Assembly: GCF_016918565.1 (NCBI RefSeq)
Contig: NZ_JAFFQD010000011.1
Location: forward strand, 1 to 64,000
Direction of reading: 5' to 3'
Source: Desulfogranum marinum
GTDB lineage: Bacteria > Desulfobacterota > Desulfobulbia > Desulfobulbales > Desulfobulbaceae
DNA length: 64,000 bases
Shown here one piece after another: positions 1 through 7,824 of this stretch (position 1 is the first letter of the stretch; every line of letters begins with the position of its first letter). The notes beneath the pieces were generated by a model. It was not told the origin of the DNA. It was given only the letters and a program-made list of their open reading frames with translations, and did no database searches. Position numbers and translations under genes: made by a program.

Positions 1-35
1 TGAAAAAATAACAGCGTCGCTTCGCTCCGACCACC

Positions 36-121
36 TGGCCAGTTTCACTGGAATAGGTGGCCGGAATCACGTGGACTGACTGGCCGGTTTCGACTGGAAT
101 GGGTGGCCGGATTCAGTGGAA
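36..121. repeat. IS21-like terminal repeats (element remnant)
   Basis: Short repeated units of the form TGGCCGG/AnTTCnnCTGGAAT occur about three times in direct orientation (36-70, 81-100, 104-121). Tandem GGTGGCCGGaat-type repeats of this kind are typical of the ends of IS21-family elements. No transposase is visible inside the window, so this is the outer edge of an element lying to the left, or a leftover end. Confidence 0.45.
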
Positions 122-840
122 TACGCAGCTATCCCTTCTCCATACTCTGTGCCTGCTGTTTAACAACGTTGAAAATTAACTTACATAGGTAAGCCTTCAC
201 CTCGGCAAAATGATAATTTTGTAATTTTTTTCAGTTTTTTATGGCCGTGGCTAGTGATATCTATCTTTGTGGAATATTTTTTTGCTTCTCCCTATCTCGA
301 GACAGCCTAAGTCGCAACGAGTATCGCCAGTAACGATTTATCTTCAACACGATCCAGATTTCCCTATGCAAGCGCATATTGACGGAAACAGTACCAGAGC
401 TACTCCTTATTTAAATCAGCAGCCAACCCTCAAGGCCTTATATTAAATAACTCTCTACCTCTTACCACTACATTTATGCCCCAGCAATTATCAAAAATAC
501 CCACGAGGATATATGTAAAAATACGGAACTACAAAGTAGTGTACTACAATGAGACGCATAGGCACCTGTATTCTTGCTCCATTTAGGGAGAGGAAAAGAA
601 CAGGGGGGCGTCAGATGCACTCAAGGTTGAGCTTATCTCTTATATCGACTCAATGAATCGAAAAAACAGGCCATTTACTTCCTACTGGTTATTGCTGAAA
701 GTGTTACAAATGTTATCAATAATTACTTCACCCACCGGGTTAAGCATTGACCTGTTGTTACATTTACACCAATGGTTGAAATGTCCACAGCGCACACACC
801 CTTCAATATTTCTCTACAAATTAATCAAATCACTACATAA
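122..840. other. Gap without a convincing gene
   Basis: AT-rich stretch following the repeat remnant. The only longish open frame (653-844) has no ribosome site, no recognisable motif and a biased composition. I see no RNA gene and no clear promoter. Confidence 0.5.
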
Positions 841-1025
841 ATGAAGAAAACATCACTCCCCTAGTGGTTCGCCATTATCGCATTTTCGTTTTTTCCTCCA
901 GTCAAGCGCCATTGCCTGGACGTGCAAGGTTATCGGGGTATCCGATGGTGACACGATCAAAGTACAGAGAGGTAGTGAGAAGGTCAAAATGCGCCTCTAT
1001 AGCGTTAATGCTCCCGAAAGCAAAC
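841..1025 (+). pseudogene. Broken thermonuclease (SNase-like) gene, N-terminal part
   Basis: An ATG at 841 opens a signal-peptide-like sequence, MKKTSLP then a TAG stop (862-864) then WFAIIAFSFFP. After a frameshift, a second frame (from about 929) reads VIGVSDGDTIKVQ followed by MRLYSVNAPESK. The DGDTI and RLxxVxAPE motifs are the hallmark N-terminal half of the staphylococcal-nuclease fold (secreted Ca2+-dependent nucleases). The reading then stops matching at about 1025, so the catalytic C-terminal half is lost. The gene carries a nonsense codon, a frameshift and a truncation. A second, even shorter relic of the same 5' region lies at 3317-3420. Confidence 0.65.
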
Positions 1026-1058
1026 CACCACAGCCATTAATGCTTGACCATGCTACCC

Positions 1059-1353
1059 TGTGGAATGGTGTCTTTTTGTTCATCCACCGTTGGTGTAACA
1101 ACCATTGATACCTTGTGGAATGGTTGACTGGTAGCAGATCCACCGATACAGATGAACGCAGACTTGCGCCTATCTCTTATACACCATTGCATCATTGCAG
1201 TTGCCCCCAAAGATGGGGCCATTTACTGGGCGCATATCTGCGTTTAGTGCACTGCCACCCGGGCAAAGGAATCAATAACGGATATGATATCCACGTACTC
1301 AGCCAATCCAAAACTGGATCCACTATCACCTGATACCCTGCCACCATTCCACA
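1059..1353. repeat. 295-bp segment with 12-bp inverted ends
   Basis: TGTGGAATGGTG (1059-1070) and its exact reverse complement CACCATTCCACA (1342-1353) bracket a segment with no credible gene. A near copy of the left end occurs at 1113-1126. A separate 14-base direct repeat, TCCACCGTTGGTGT, occurs at 1083-1096 and about 1937-1950. This could be a small non-autonomous element or debris of several insertions. I see no target-site duplication that settles it. Confidence 0.3.
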
Positions 1354-1418
1354 ATAAACTATCTTGACGAACCCTTGCTGATAATGTAAACCTGAAGATC
1401 CTAAAACAAGCATGGTGC

Positions 1419-1448
1419 AATAGACCGGCACCTAAAACCAGGTCTATT
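1419..1448 (+). terminator. Intrinsic terminator-like hairpin
   Basis: AATAGACC (1419-1426) pairs with GGTCTATT (1441-1448) and is followed by TTTG. It lies just before the structured element at 1467-1539, separating it from the decayed region upstream. Confidence 0.5.
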
Positions 1449-1466
1449 TTTGTTTCAAATACAATT

Positions 1467-1539
1467 TGCATCGAGTGTCGGGTAGCCGTGAGGCCCCGGA
1501 AGCCATGCTTGGCTTTAGGATCACTCGATGCATTTTTTT
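1467..1539 (+). ncRNA. Three-way-junction RNA element ending in a T-run
   Basis: The outer stem is a perfect 11-bp pairing of TGCATCGAGTG (1467-1477) with CACTCGATGCA (1522-1532). Inside are two hairpins. One is CGGG/CCCG (1479-1482, 1495-1498) continuing past a TA bulge into GCC/GGC closed by a GTGA (GNRA-type) loop. The other is AAGCCA/TGGCTT (1500-1505, 1510-1515) with a 4-base loop. Seven T residues follow immediately, then a strong GGAGGAAG ribosome site and the ATG at 1556. It is either an elaborate terminator or a ligand-sensing leader (riboswitch-like attenuator) for the following small gene. I could not match it to a known riboswitch consensus. Confidence 0.6.
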
Positions 1540-1555
1540 ATTTGGAGGAAGTAAT

Positions 1556-1828
1556 ATGTCAAGTTCATCAGGAATGGCACGCAAGATTCAAAAACAATTT
1601 GATTCTGTAGACTTTTACGAGATGCATGGGGAAATAAGTTCAAAGGTCTCGATACTGCAACACCTAATGATTCACGGCCGGGATAGTGAAGTAAATGCAG
1701 AAGTGCTTTTTGATTTAAGTTACTTGGTAGCTGATATCAACCAGAGCCTGGATAAGATGGCCACAGTATGCGAATATACTCAAGACTATTTTTATTGGCT
1801 AAATGAAGAGCGTAACCATACACCCTAA
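1556..1828 (+). CDS. Small hypothetical protein behind a structured leader
   Basis: A 90-residue soluble, probably all-helical protein with no cysteine pair, no membrane segment and no recognised domain. The start at 1556 is chosen because GGAGGAAG lies at a good distance. The frame stays open back to an ATG at 1466, but that would run through the three-way-junction RNA element. It ends in a run of aromatic and charged residues (YTQDYFYWLNEE). Its length and composition suggest a small regulatory or phage-type accessory protein, but nothing in the sequence fixes a role. Neighbours are nuclease debris on one side and phage-like genes on the other. The structured leader suggests conditional expression. 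Confidence 0.6.
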   Translation: MSSSSGMARKIQKQFDSVDFYEMHGEISSKVSILQHLMIHGRDSEVNAEVLFDLSYLVADINQSLDKMATVCEYTQDYFYWLNEERNHTP

Positions 1829-1849
1829 CCTGTAATATACCCACACCTT

Positions 1850-1877
1850 CCCCGGGCAACGATGTTGTTGCCTGGGG
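1850..1877 (+). terminator. Hairpin after the small hypothetical gene
   Basis: CCCCGGGCAAC pairs with GTTGCCTGGGG (one G-T pair) around a 6-base loop, 22 bp after the stop codon. No T-run follows, so it may be a 3'-end stabilising hairpin or a Rho-assisted terminator. Confidence 0.5.
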
Positions 1878-1922
1878 ATATCCTGACAGCCACACCATTA
1901 CCCTGCATAGCCAAGAAAATAA

Positions 1923-2303
1923 TCATAGTGGACTTTTCCACCGTTGGTGTGAAAGTAATAATGTTTTGCACCATTCTAGCACTGGCCTTGGCTGTGACTT
2001 CGGCTGTTTAACCGGGGTAGCTTCGCTGTGGGATTTTTCCACAATGCTTTCCTGTTCTTCCTCTTGGTTTTTTGGTTCGGGTTGGGTTGGGTTATTTGTT
2101 CCATTGGAACAAATACGTTTTTTCTCTCCAGAGATATCAAGCGACCTTTGTCTCAAGGCTTCTCCACTCACCACATCACCAGGAGCCGCCCCTTCATTAA
2201 CCCTCTGCGCCAATGCTTTTGTAACCGTTGCTGTCCCGGCTCCGCAATTGTTTTCCTCCAAGCATTTGGGGCCCAGGGAAATTTTTTCCACGGCCTCATA
2301 CAC
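1923..2303 (-). CDS. Possible protein or 5'-truncated gene of unknown family
   Basis: A GTG-started frame of 126 residues. The frame is open upstream to a TAG at 2445-2447, and that upstream part reads like ordinary protein (DSPLASVYLTKENFPWLSVY leading into EAVEKISLGPKC), although no start codon is available there. This suggests the gene has lost its 5' end. The second half is rich in P, E, Q and K (NPTQPEPKNQEEEQES) and looks disordered. A BRO-type phage gene lies next door on the other strand, so a phage or plasmid origin is likely. I do not recognise a family; it could also be a chance frame. Confidence 0.3.
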   Translation of the reverse strand: MYEAVEKISLGPKCLEENNCGAGTATVTKALAQRVNEGAAPGDVVSGEALRQRSLDISGEKKRICSNGTNNPTQPEPKNQEEEQESIVEKSHSEATPVKQPKSQPRPVLEWCKTLLLSHQRWKSPL

Positions 2304-2604
2304 TGATAACCAAGGAAAATTTTCCTTGGTTAAATATACCGACGCTAAAGGTGAATCTCGACCTGAAATCCTCCTAAATAAATCACAAACTCTTTGTGTG
2401 GCTATTAGTGTAAGAATAAGTACATGGTGGTTTGCCTCTTGTAGCTAAGCCCAAACTGGGACCCAGTAAATCAAATCCAAAGGCTGACAGCGTAGCCGGT
2501 CCTTATCATGTCATGGTAACGTGAATAGCCAGACCGTTAACCAGGCCTGATGTAAGCATTACAACTGCAAGCGCATAAGAAATCTATATCCAGAGAGGTG
2601 AAGC

Positions 2605-3315
2605 GTGAAAGAAATTACTCTTTTCGACTTCGAACAACAGAAAATAAGGACAATCACTATCGACAACGACCCATGGTTCGTGGCGAAAGATATCGCAGTC
2701 GCCCTAGGGTACACAAACCCAAGCAAAGCAGTGCGTGACCATTGCCAAAAACCGCAACCGGTAGGGCTGAACGATTCGTCCACTCTTGACTCGCAAACCA
2801 TAATTATCAACGAACCAGACCTCTACCAATTAATCTCTCGCTCTAAACTTCCAACGGCTCAAAAATTCGAAGCATGGATTTTTAAAGAAGTCCTTCCTGC
2901 AATCCGTGAAGCAGGTGGTGCGTACATGACTGCTGAAAAAGCAGAGGAGCTTATCCTTAACCCCGACCTTGTTATCGGTTTAGCTCAACGGATCAAACAG
3001 CTCCAGACTGACAATACAGCAAAACAGAAACAAATAGAAGCAAGCACCAAGTCCATAAGGGTTAGGGAGTACGTTAAGGTGATATCGAGTCAGAGTGGCG
3101 TAGCTATAGGTGAACACGTGAAACCAGAGCTTAAGAGGCCAACCATGGAAGAGGTACTACTAAAAGAAATGCAAAAGCTGCAGGGGATCAATGAGGCGAT
3201 CCTGCAGGAGTTGAGAAATCTTACATCGATATTAACCACACCAGTGCGACGGATCAGTGTTGACGAAAAAGCACAACGGACAATTAACCAAATCAAGCAC
3301 AGGTTTCAACCATGA
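2605..3315 (+). CDS. BRO-N domain phage antirepressor-like protein
   Basis: A 236-residue protein. Residues about 4-100 form a BRO-N domain: FDFEQQKIRTI, then WFVAKDIAVALGYTNPSKAVRDHC, then the conserved IINEPDLYQLI and RSKLPTAQKFEAWIFKEVLPAIREAGGAY. BRO-N is a DNA-binding domain of phage antirepressors and baculovirus BRO proteins. The C-terminal half (about 100-236) is helical, with QRIKQLQTDNTAKQKQIE suggesting a coiled coil, and is not a known antirepressor C-domain. Ribosome site AGAGGTGA precedes the start. No other intact phage gene is adjacent, so this is an isolated prophage relic that may still be expressed. Confidence 0.85.
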   Translation: MKEITLFDFEQQKIRTITIDNDPWFVAKDIAVALGYTNPSKAVRDHCQKPQPVGLNDSSTLDSQTIIINEPDLYQLISRSKLPTAQKFEAWIFKEVLPAIREAGGAYMTAEKAEELILNPDLVIGLAQRIKQLQTDNTAKQKQIEASTKSIRVREYVKVISSQSGVAIGEHVKPELKRPTMEEVLLKEMQKLQGINEAILQELRNLTSILTTPVRRISVDEKAQRTINQIKHRFQP

Positions 3316-3316
3316 G

Positions 3317-3420
3317 ATGAGACAGGGAAGATATTACCCTCTTTGTGGTTCGCCCTTATCGCTCTTTCGTTTTTCTGCAGTCTCCTGCCATTGCCTTGAC
3401 AGGAAGGGCTGTCGGCTATT
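3317..3420 (+). pseudogene. Second relic of the secreted nuclease 5' end
   Basis: The frame from about 3325 encodes SLWFALIALSFFCSLLPLP then TGA, a signal-peptide core matching the WFAIIAFSFF segment of the broken gene at 841. The DNA match is clear (TGGTTCGCC, TTATCGC, TTTCGTTTTT, CTGCCATTGCCT). No start codon survives in this frame and the nuclease domain is absent. Two decayed copies about 2.5 kb apart flank the BRO gene and the structured RNA element. Confidence 0.5.
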
Positions 3421-3632
3421 GCTGAGGGTGTAGGCCTTGATGCAAAAACAGGATGCCCCGTAACGGTATTACCCTGTCTGAGGGTAATCGGTGGGGAGGA
3501 TGTTCCCGCGGGAGCGATGCAGAAGAATCCCTAACGGTCTTTGCTCCCCAAAATGGGTGAGCAAGCTATAAGGGGAGGATAATCCTCTTTAAAACCTACT
3601 TCGACTTATCACCCCATCTCCATTCACCCTTC
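3421..3632. other. Short gap without a gene
   Basis: The frame after the TGA of the nuclease relic stays open until about 3530 (QEGLSAIAEGVGLDAKTG), possibly decayed coding sequence, but there is no start, ribosome site or motif. Confidence 0.4.
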
Positions 3633-3824
3633 TCACTTTTTTTGCAGATAAAAATGAATATCCGGGGCTGGATGATTGAATAAGGGATGTATAACGCCAG
3701 GGAGAGTGATAAACAGAAGGTAAGCAATGAAAACCGTCCACCCTTGCCATGTGGTTGGTAATCCCACCTCAACACCGTACTTCTTGGCCGGAAACCAGAC
3801 GTCTTTCTCTTGGTTGCTCAACAT
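3633..3824 (-). CDS. Small membrane protein, probably truncated
   Basis: 63 residues: a polar start followed by WFPAKKYGVEVGLPTTWQGW, then one hydrophobic segment (TVFIAYLLFITLPGVI). The WFPAKxYGxGxGxPxxWQGW opening is familiar from small uncharacterised bacterial membrane proteins, usually around 100 residues with two or more membrane segments. Here the protein ends soon after the first segment (HFYLQKK), so it is probably shortened. The ribosome site is weak. It reads away from the tRNA-Phe gene on the same strand. Function unknown. Confidence 0.5.
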   Translation of the reverse strand: MLSNQEKDVWFPAKKYGVEVGLPTTWQGWTVFIAYLLFITLPGVIHPLFNHPAPDIHFYLQKK

Positions 3825-3907
3825 ATCAAGACAAGCTTCAAAAAAAGTCTAGTTCGATACAAATTGATAATTCTTGACTATCCACATGTAACCGGCATGT
3901 AACCAAA

Positions 3908-3943
3908 TAAAAAAGCACCTAACCCCAAAAGGGCTAAGTGCTT
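3908..3943 (-). terminator. Terminator of tRNA-Phe
   Basis: Read on the minus strand, AAGCACTTAGCCC pairs with GGGGTTAGGTGCTT across a TTTT loop and runs into TTTTTT. It begins a few bases after the tRNA 3' end. Confidence 0.85.
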
Positions 3944-3951
3944 GATATAAC

Positions 3952-4027
<76 letters not shown>

Positions 4028-4090
4028 ACCGCAATGTTGAGGCCACTTATTTATCAGAAATAGCAGGCCCCTGTCAACTGTTTTTTTGAT

Positions 4091-4861
4091 CTATTGTTCA
4101 TCTTCGGTAAACAATTCTCCGAGGTCAACATCGAAGTTATCGAGAGCAGTACCTGTTTTCAGGGACTTAGTTGAAGTTTTACTGATCTTGGCCGTATCAA
4201 TTTTATCCAGGTCCAGTTCATCTAAAAGCAGATCCTCCAACCCGAACGCTTCTTTTTCTTGGCCTATCCCGGTATCTGGTTCTACCTTATCGACAGCCAG
4301 CTCCTCCAAGCCTTCCAGAGCAGCAGGCGCAGGCTCGAGATCGGACTGCGTAACAGAAGTTTCTCCACTGGGCGGTCCTAGATCCGAGATATCCAAATCA
4401 CCGAAATCGATAGTTGGCGCTGCCATCTCTTCCGGTTTATCCTGTTCTTTCTCCCCTAAAGAAAATTCTTCCAGAGGTGCAGCCTCCTCTAGATCATCCA
4501 AATCCAAGATTATTTCATCATTCTCATCGATTTCAGGTTCATTGCTATCAAGGACAATATCGTCAAGATTAAGTACCAACTCTTCGTCATCCTGTGACGT
4601 ATCACTCCCCGCCGCTACAGTATCATCAACTGCTTCCATGGGAGGAAAATCGAAGTCATCGTTGTATTCATCCGCTTGATCGATCACCTCCGTCTCAGGC
4701 ACATCTGGTTCTACAGGGGCCTCAAAACGTAAAAAGCTAGGAACAGCCGTATCGAACACGGTGCCATTGAGCCCACTTTCAGCCTGATTGACCGACTTAT
4801 GACATTTCTTACATGTTTCCAAGTGATCAAAAGAAATATAGCCGCATTTTGAACAACGCAT
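4091..4861 (-). CDS. Acidic protein with N-terminal zinc ribbon
   Basis: 256 residues. The first 20 contain two CxxC pairs (C3/C6 and C17/C20: MRCSKCGYISFDHLETCKKC), a minimal zinc ribbon. The rest is low-complexity and extremely rich in D, E and L, with repeated LDLDDL/ILDSNEP-like stretches; it is probably disordered. It ends with a small K/T-rich patch and an acidic tail. Such zinc-ribbon plus acidic-tail proteins are common in Desulfobacterota and are usually uncharacterised. It reads toward tRNA-Phe but has its own reading unit. The start at 4861 puts the zinc ribbon at the N terminus. Confidence 0.8.
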   Translation of the reverse strand: MRCSKCGYISFDHLETCKKCHKSVNQAESGLNGTVFDTAVPSFLRFEAPVEPDVPETEVIDQADEYNDDFDFPPMEAVDDTVAAGSDTSQDDEELVLNLDDIVLDSNEPEIDENDEIILDLDDLEEAAPLEEFSLGEKEQDKPEEMAAPTIDFGDLDISDLGPPSGETSVTQSDLEPAPAALEGLEELAVDKVEPDTGIGQEKEAFGLEDLLLDELDLDKIDTAKISKTSTKSLKTGTALDNFDVDLGELFTEDEQ

Positions 4862-5129
4862 AATCTTGCCTTTTTATTAAGAAAACAACACGGCCCCACA
4901 TATACATGGAGCTCGCTTTCATTCCACTTGTGCATTATCGCACAAGAAATAAGTTAAAATCAAGCGACGATGACATTTTCTTTCTTTTTTATTGCTTCAC
5001 AAGGCAAATTTACAATTGCACCTTGCATCCCCTCCTCTGTAGCCTATAATTATTCCAATATTGGCAACACTACGTTATTTATATATTTTCAATATGCAAA
5101 CACCTACGACGCCACCCAAGTGGAAAAAC

Positions 5130-6020
5130 ATGTCGCCATCTACCATCCTTGCAGTGGATGACAACCCCTCCACACTGCACATGCTGGCTTCTATTCTTAA
5201 AAGTGAACAGTACCATGTGCTCACAGCCACTGACGGTATCGAGGCCATGGAGGCTTTGCAACAACACGGCCAGAATATAGATACCATCCTCCTCGATCGT
5301 ATGATGCCGAATATGGATGGCATGGAGGTCACCAAACAGGTATTGAAAAGTCCAACCCTGAAATATATTCCTATTATCATGCAAACAGCAGCTGATAAGC
5401 CGGAAGAGATCATTGAAGGCATCAAGGCGGGCGTTTTTTATTATTTGACCAAACCCATAGAACGGAACATGCTGTTGTCCATCATTGCTTCTGCAATAAA
5501 AGAAACACGACAACGCAAGGTACTTGAAGCGGAAATGCGCCGCCACAAAATAAGCTTCGGCCTGGTGGACGTCCTTAGAGGTCGCTGCCGTACTCTTGAT
5601 GAAGCGGAAAGCATGTCTTCCTTTCTTGCTAACTGCTTTCCCGATGCTGAACGTGCTCTTACCGGTATTTCAGAACTCCTCTTCAATGCTGTTGAACATG
5701 GCAATCTTGGCATCAGTTATGAAGAAAAAACAGATCTTATAAATAAAAACATCTGGAGAGAGGAGGTTGAACGCCGCCTTGACCTACCGGAATATGCTGA
5801 AAAAACAATAACGGTGTTTTTTGAAAAACGGGAAACCACCTATTATTTGCAAGTTACTGATCAAGGTAAGGGATTTAACTGGAAAGACTTTATGGGATTT
5901 GACGCCTCACGTGCTTCGCACAACCATGGGCGTGGCATTGCGATGGCCAAAATTATCGCCTTTGACCGGCTCACATATAATGATGAGGGCAATCAGGTTA
6001 CTGCGGTTATGAAAAAATAG
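5130..6020 (+). CDS. Response regulator with C-terminal anti-sigma-type ATPase domain
   Basis: About 296 residues from the ATG at 5130; an in-frame ATG at 5094 and a TTG at 5061 are possible but add only an unstructured lead. Residues 1-125 are a REC domain with acidic pocket DD (10-11), phospho-acceptor D56 in LLDRMMPN, and KP in YYLTKPIE. Residues about 150-296 are a GHKL ATPase of the RsbW/serine-kinase type: N box ELLFNAVEHGNLGI, then DQGKGFNW and GRGIAMAK. There is no histidine phosphotransfer helix, so it probably acts as a switchable protein kinase or anti-sigma partner rather than a classical sensor kinase. No dedicated partner lies beside it. Confidence 0.85.
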   Translation: MSPSTILAVDDNPSTLHMLASILKSEQYHVLTATDGIEAMEALQQHGQNIDTILLDRMMPNMDGMEVTKQVLKSPTLKYIPIIMQTAADKPEEIIEGIKAGVFYYLTKPIERNMLLSIIASAIKETRQRKVLEAEMRRHKISFGLVDVLRGRCRTLDEAESMSSFLANCFPDAERALTGISELLFNAVEHGNLGISYEEKTDLINKNIWREEVERRLDLPEYAEKTITVFFEKRETTYYLQVTDQGKGFNWKDFMGFDASRASHNHGRGIAMAKIIAFDRLTYNDEGNQVTAVMKK

Positions 6021-6541
6021 GCTCCGACTTTTGATAATTGCTGAAGCTAGCCCATTCCACGTACAGGAAACTCACAACCTGAATTGCCTTTAGGTTTCTC
6101 AACTACACATCTGATACCTACACTTACCCTTACATCATGAAAAGAGAGAAAGAATGTAGCACAAAGACCTTTATCGACATCAGCTGTTGAAATAGATCTA
6201 CCGAGGGCGGTAGATATACCAGAATCAAAACCTGTTGCAAAGCTACAAGCGAACTTTGCGACGAACAGTCTATAGAAGCACAACATATTGACTTTATTTA
6301 ATAAAAATATGCATCAATTGAAGCAATTGAAAAATCGACCACCAAAGAAGAAAAAACATCACAAATAGCACGACAAACCAACCTGATCAAGCTGATGTCA
6401 GATGCAGGAATCCAGTGACAACCTGTACAAATTACAATAATATAGTACGATTATCCTAAAGGTTGGTTATTCTATGCGAGCTGCTTGTAAAATAACCACA
6501 ATAAGTTATGCACTGATACGATCAATATCTCTCTCAACTCA
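6021..6541. other. 521-bp gap, no clear gene
   Basis: Only short frames with no ribosome sites or motifs. 6300-6410 has a K-rich broken frame (QLKQLKNRPPKKKKHH) interrupted by several stops, perhaps a decayed gene. No RNA gene recognised. Confidence 0.4.
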
Positions 6542-6825
6542 ATGATGAAATTCCGAACGTGTGCATTTTTGCCATTTTTTTCGTCATTATACTGCCCATA
6601 TCTTCCAGGGCAGATACAAGCTTTTCAGCTACAGATATTTCCCTTTTCATGCAGCCAGCCAAAGGGTTCGCCAACTACCACCTTTTCCAAGCCTCTCAAA
6701 GAGAGGCACCCAATCGGTTGGCAGCTCTGTACCGGCAATTTGCCTGGGAGCTTGGCACACCGTTTCCAATACCAGAATTGAGCTTTTTTTTAATCAAAAG
6801 TAACACTTACCCCTGTTCCCTATAG
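6542..6825 (+). pseudogene. Secreted small protein, frameshifted in a T-run
   Basis: The ATGATG at 6542 starts MMKFRTCAFLPFF in one frame. The next frame continues with VIILPISSRADTSFSATDISL and runs on to a stop at 6825. Joined across the T-run near 6575-6583, the product has a clean signal peptide (MKFR, a hydrophobic core, cleavage after SSRA) and a mature part of about 65 residues (FANYHLFQASQREAPNRLAAL, then YRQFAWELGTPFPIPEL). Without the shift no good start exists for the second frame (only a GTG at 6559). Either the gene is inactivated, it uses slippage, or the base count of the homopolymer is wrong. It ends 7 bp before the VKOR gene, so the two were probably co-transcribed. No family recognised. 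Confidence 0.5.
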
Positions 6826-6831
6826 ATTGCC

Positions 6832-7806
6832 ATGTACTATTCCCGACCCAAACCATTTTTAAAAAAACTCGGATTCCTCGCCCTTTTTGCAAGCATTATA
6901 GTCCTGGTGCAAATTTGCATTATCCTTACCCAGGGTGACCCACTTTGCTTAAATCAAGGATGCGAAATCGTAGAGCAATTGAACAAGGTTCCGCCGCTGT
7001 TTTTTAATCTCGCCGGTTTTGTATTTTTCCTGATTATTTACTGGGGAGTACGGATGACTAACAGGGGGTCCTCCTCTGCACGTGCGCTGGTACTTGTGCT
7101 GCTCACCGCAGGAATGGGTGCAGAGGCCGTACTTGTAGGTTTCCAATACCTTATAGCCTGCACATTTTGCTCTTATTGCCTCTTCATCTGCGCCTGTATC
7201 TTCCTGCTGAATATACTTGCCGGATGGCGACAAGCTTTACGCGGTCTGGTTGTCTTTTGCGCTGTGGCTGCCGCTTTTTTCAGCCTCGACTTCCGTGCAC
7301 CAGCAGAGCAAAATCTTTCTTACCAGGATGGTATTATAGCAACACGGCAAGGAACCCAGGCCGAACCTCAACTCCATCTTTTCTTTTCCTCAACCTGCAG
7401 CCACTGCGAAAATATTATCCAGCTGCTTGCTCCCCAAGAAAATCTGACAGTGGCCCTGCATCCCATAGATGCGGTTGAGGCCATCGACATGCCGGGGATC
7501 AAACAATCAGCGACCTATTCCACTGCTGCCAATCGAAATTTTCTGGCATCACTTGGCATCAATGAAGTACCGGTTTTGCTGCTGCAAGAAAATGAGCAAT
7601 ATTCCGTTTATCAGGGTGAGCGTATAATTCAACAACAAATCAATAAACTGACCATGCCCCAGGGAAAGGAAGAGAGCAAGGAAGAGCAAAATCTATCACA
7701 AACCAGTTCCCAAGATGCAGGACTGAATATGAGCAGTGACGGTTGCTCGGTGGAAGAAAATTGTGAAGACGGGACAGATCTTATTCCGTCATTATCTGTC
7801 CCGTGA
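6832..7806 (+). CDS. VKOR-thioredoxin fusion (disulfide-forming membrane protein)
   Basis: 324 residues. Four or five membrane segments occupy residues 13-150 in the vitamin K epoxide reductase arrangement: loop cysteines C39 and C44 (LCLNQGC), and the active-site CTFC (110-113) next to a membrane helix. A thioredoxin-like domain follows (about 178-265) with CSHC at 189-192 in FFSSTCSHCENII and a cis-Pro-like EVPVLLL. The C-terminal 50 residues are acidic and disordered, with two extra cysteines. Bacterial VKOR fusions reoxidise a DsbA-like domain with quinone as acceptor, so this should introduce disulfides in periplasmic proteins, possibly for the cytochrome-rich periplasm. The broken secreted gene just upstream may be its partner. 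Confidence 0.88.
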   Translation: MYYSRPKPFLKKLGFLALFASIIVLVQICIILTQGDPLCLNQGCEIVEQLNKVPPLFFNLAGFVFFLIIYWGVRMTNRGSSSARALVLVLLTAGMGAEAVLVGFQYLIACTFCSYCLFICACIFLLNILAGWRQALRGLVVFCAVAAAFFSLDFRAPAEQNLSYQDGIIATRQGTQAEPQLHLFFSSTCSHCENIIQLLAPQENLTVALHPIDAVEAIDMPGIKQSATYSTAANRNFLASLGINEVPVLLLQENEQYSVYQGERIIQQQINKLTMPQGKEESKEEQNLSQTSSQDAGLNMSSDGCSVEENCEDGTDLIPSLSVP

Positions 7807-7824
7807 AGAAACAGCAGGAAATGA

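Noticed and set aside
653-844. 63-residue frame on the plus strand
   Set aside because: No ribosome site, odd composition, and it overlaps the start of the nuclease pseudogene.
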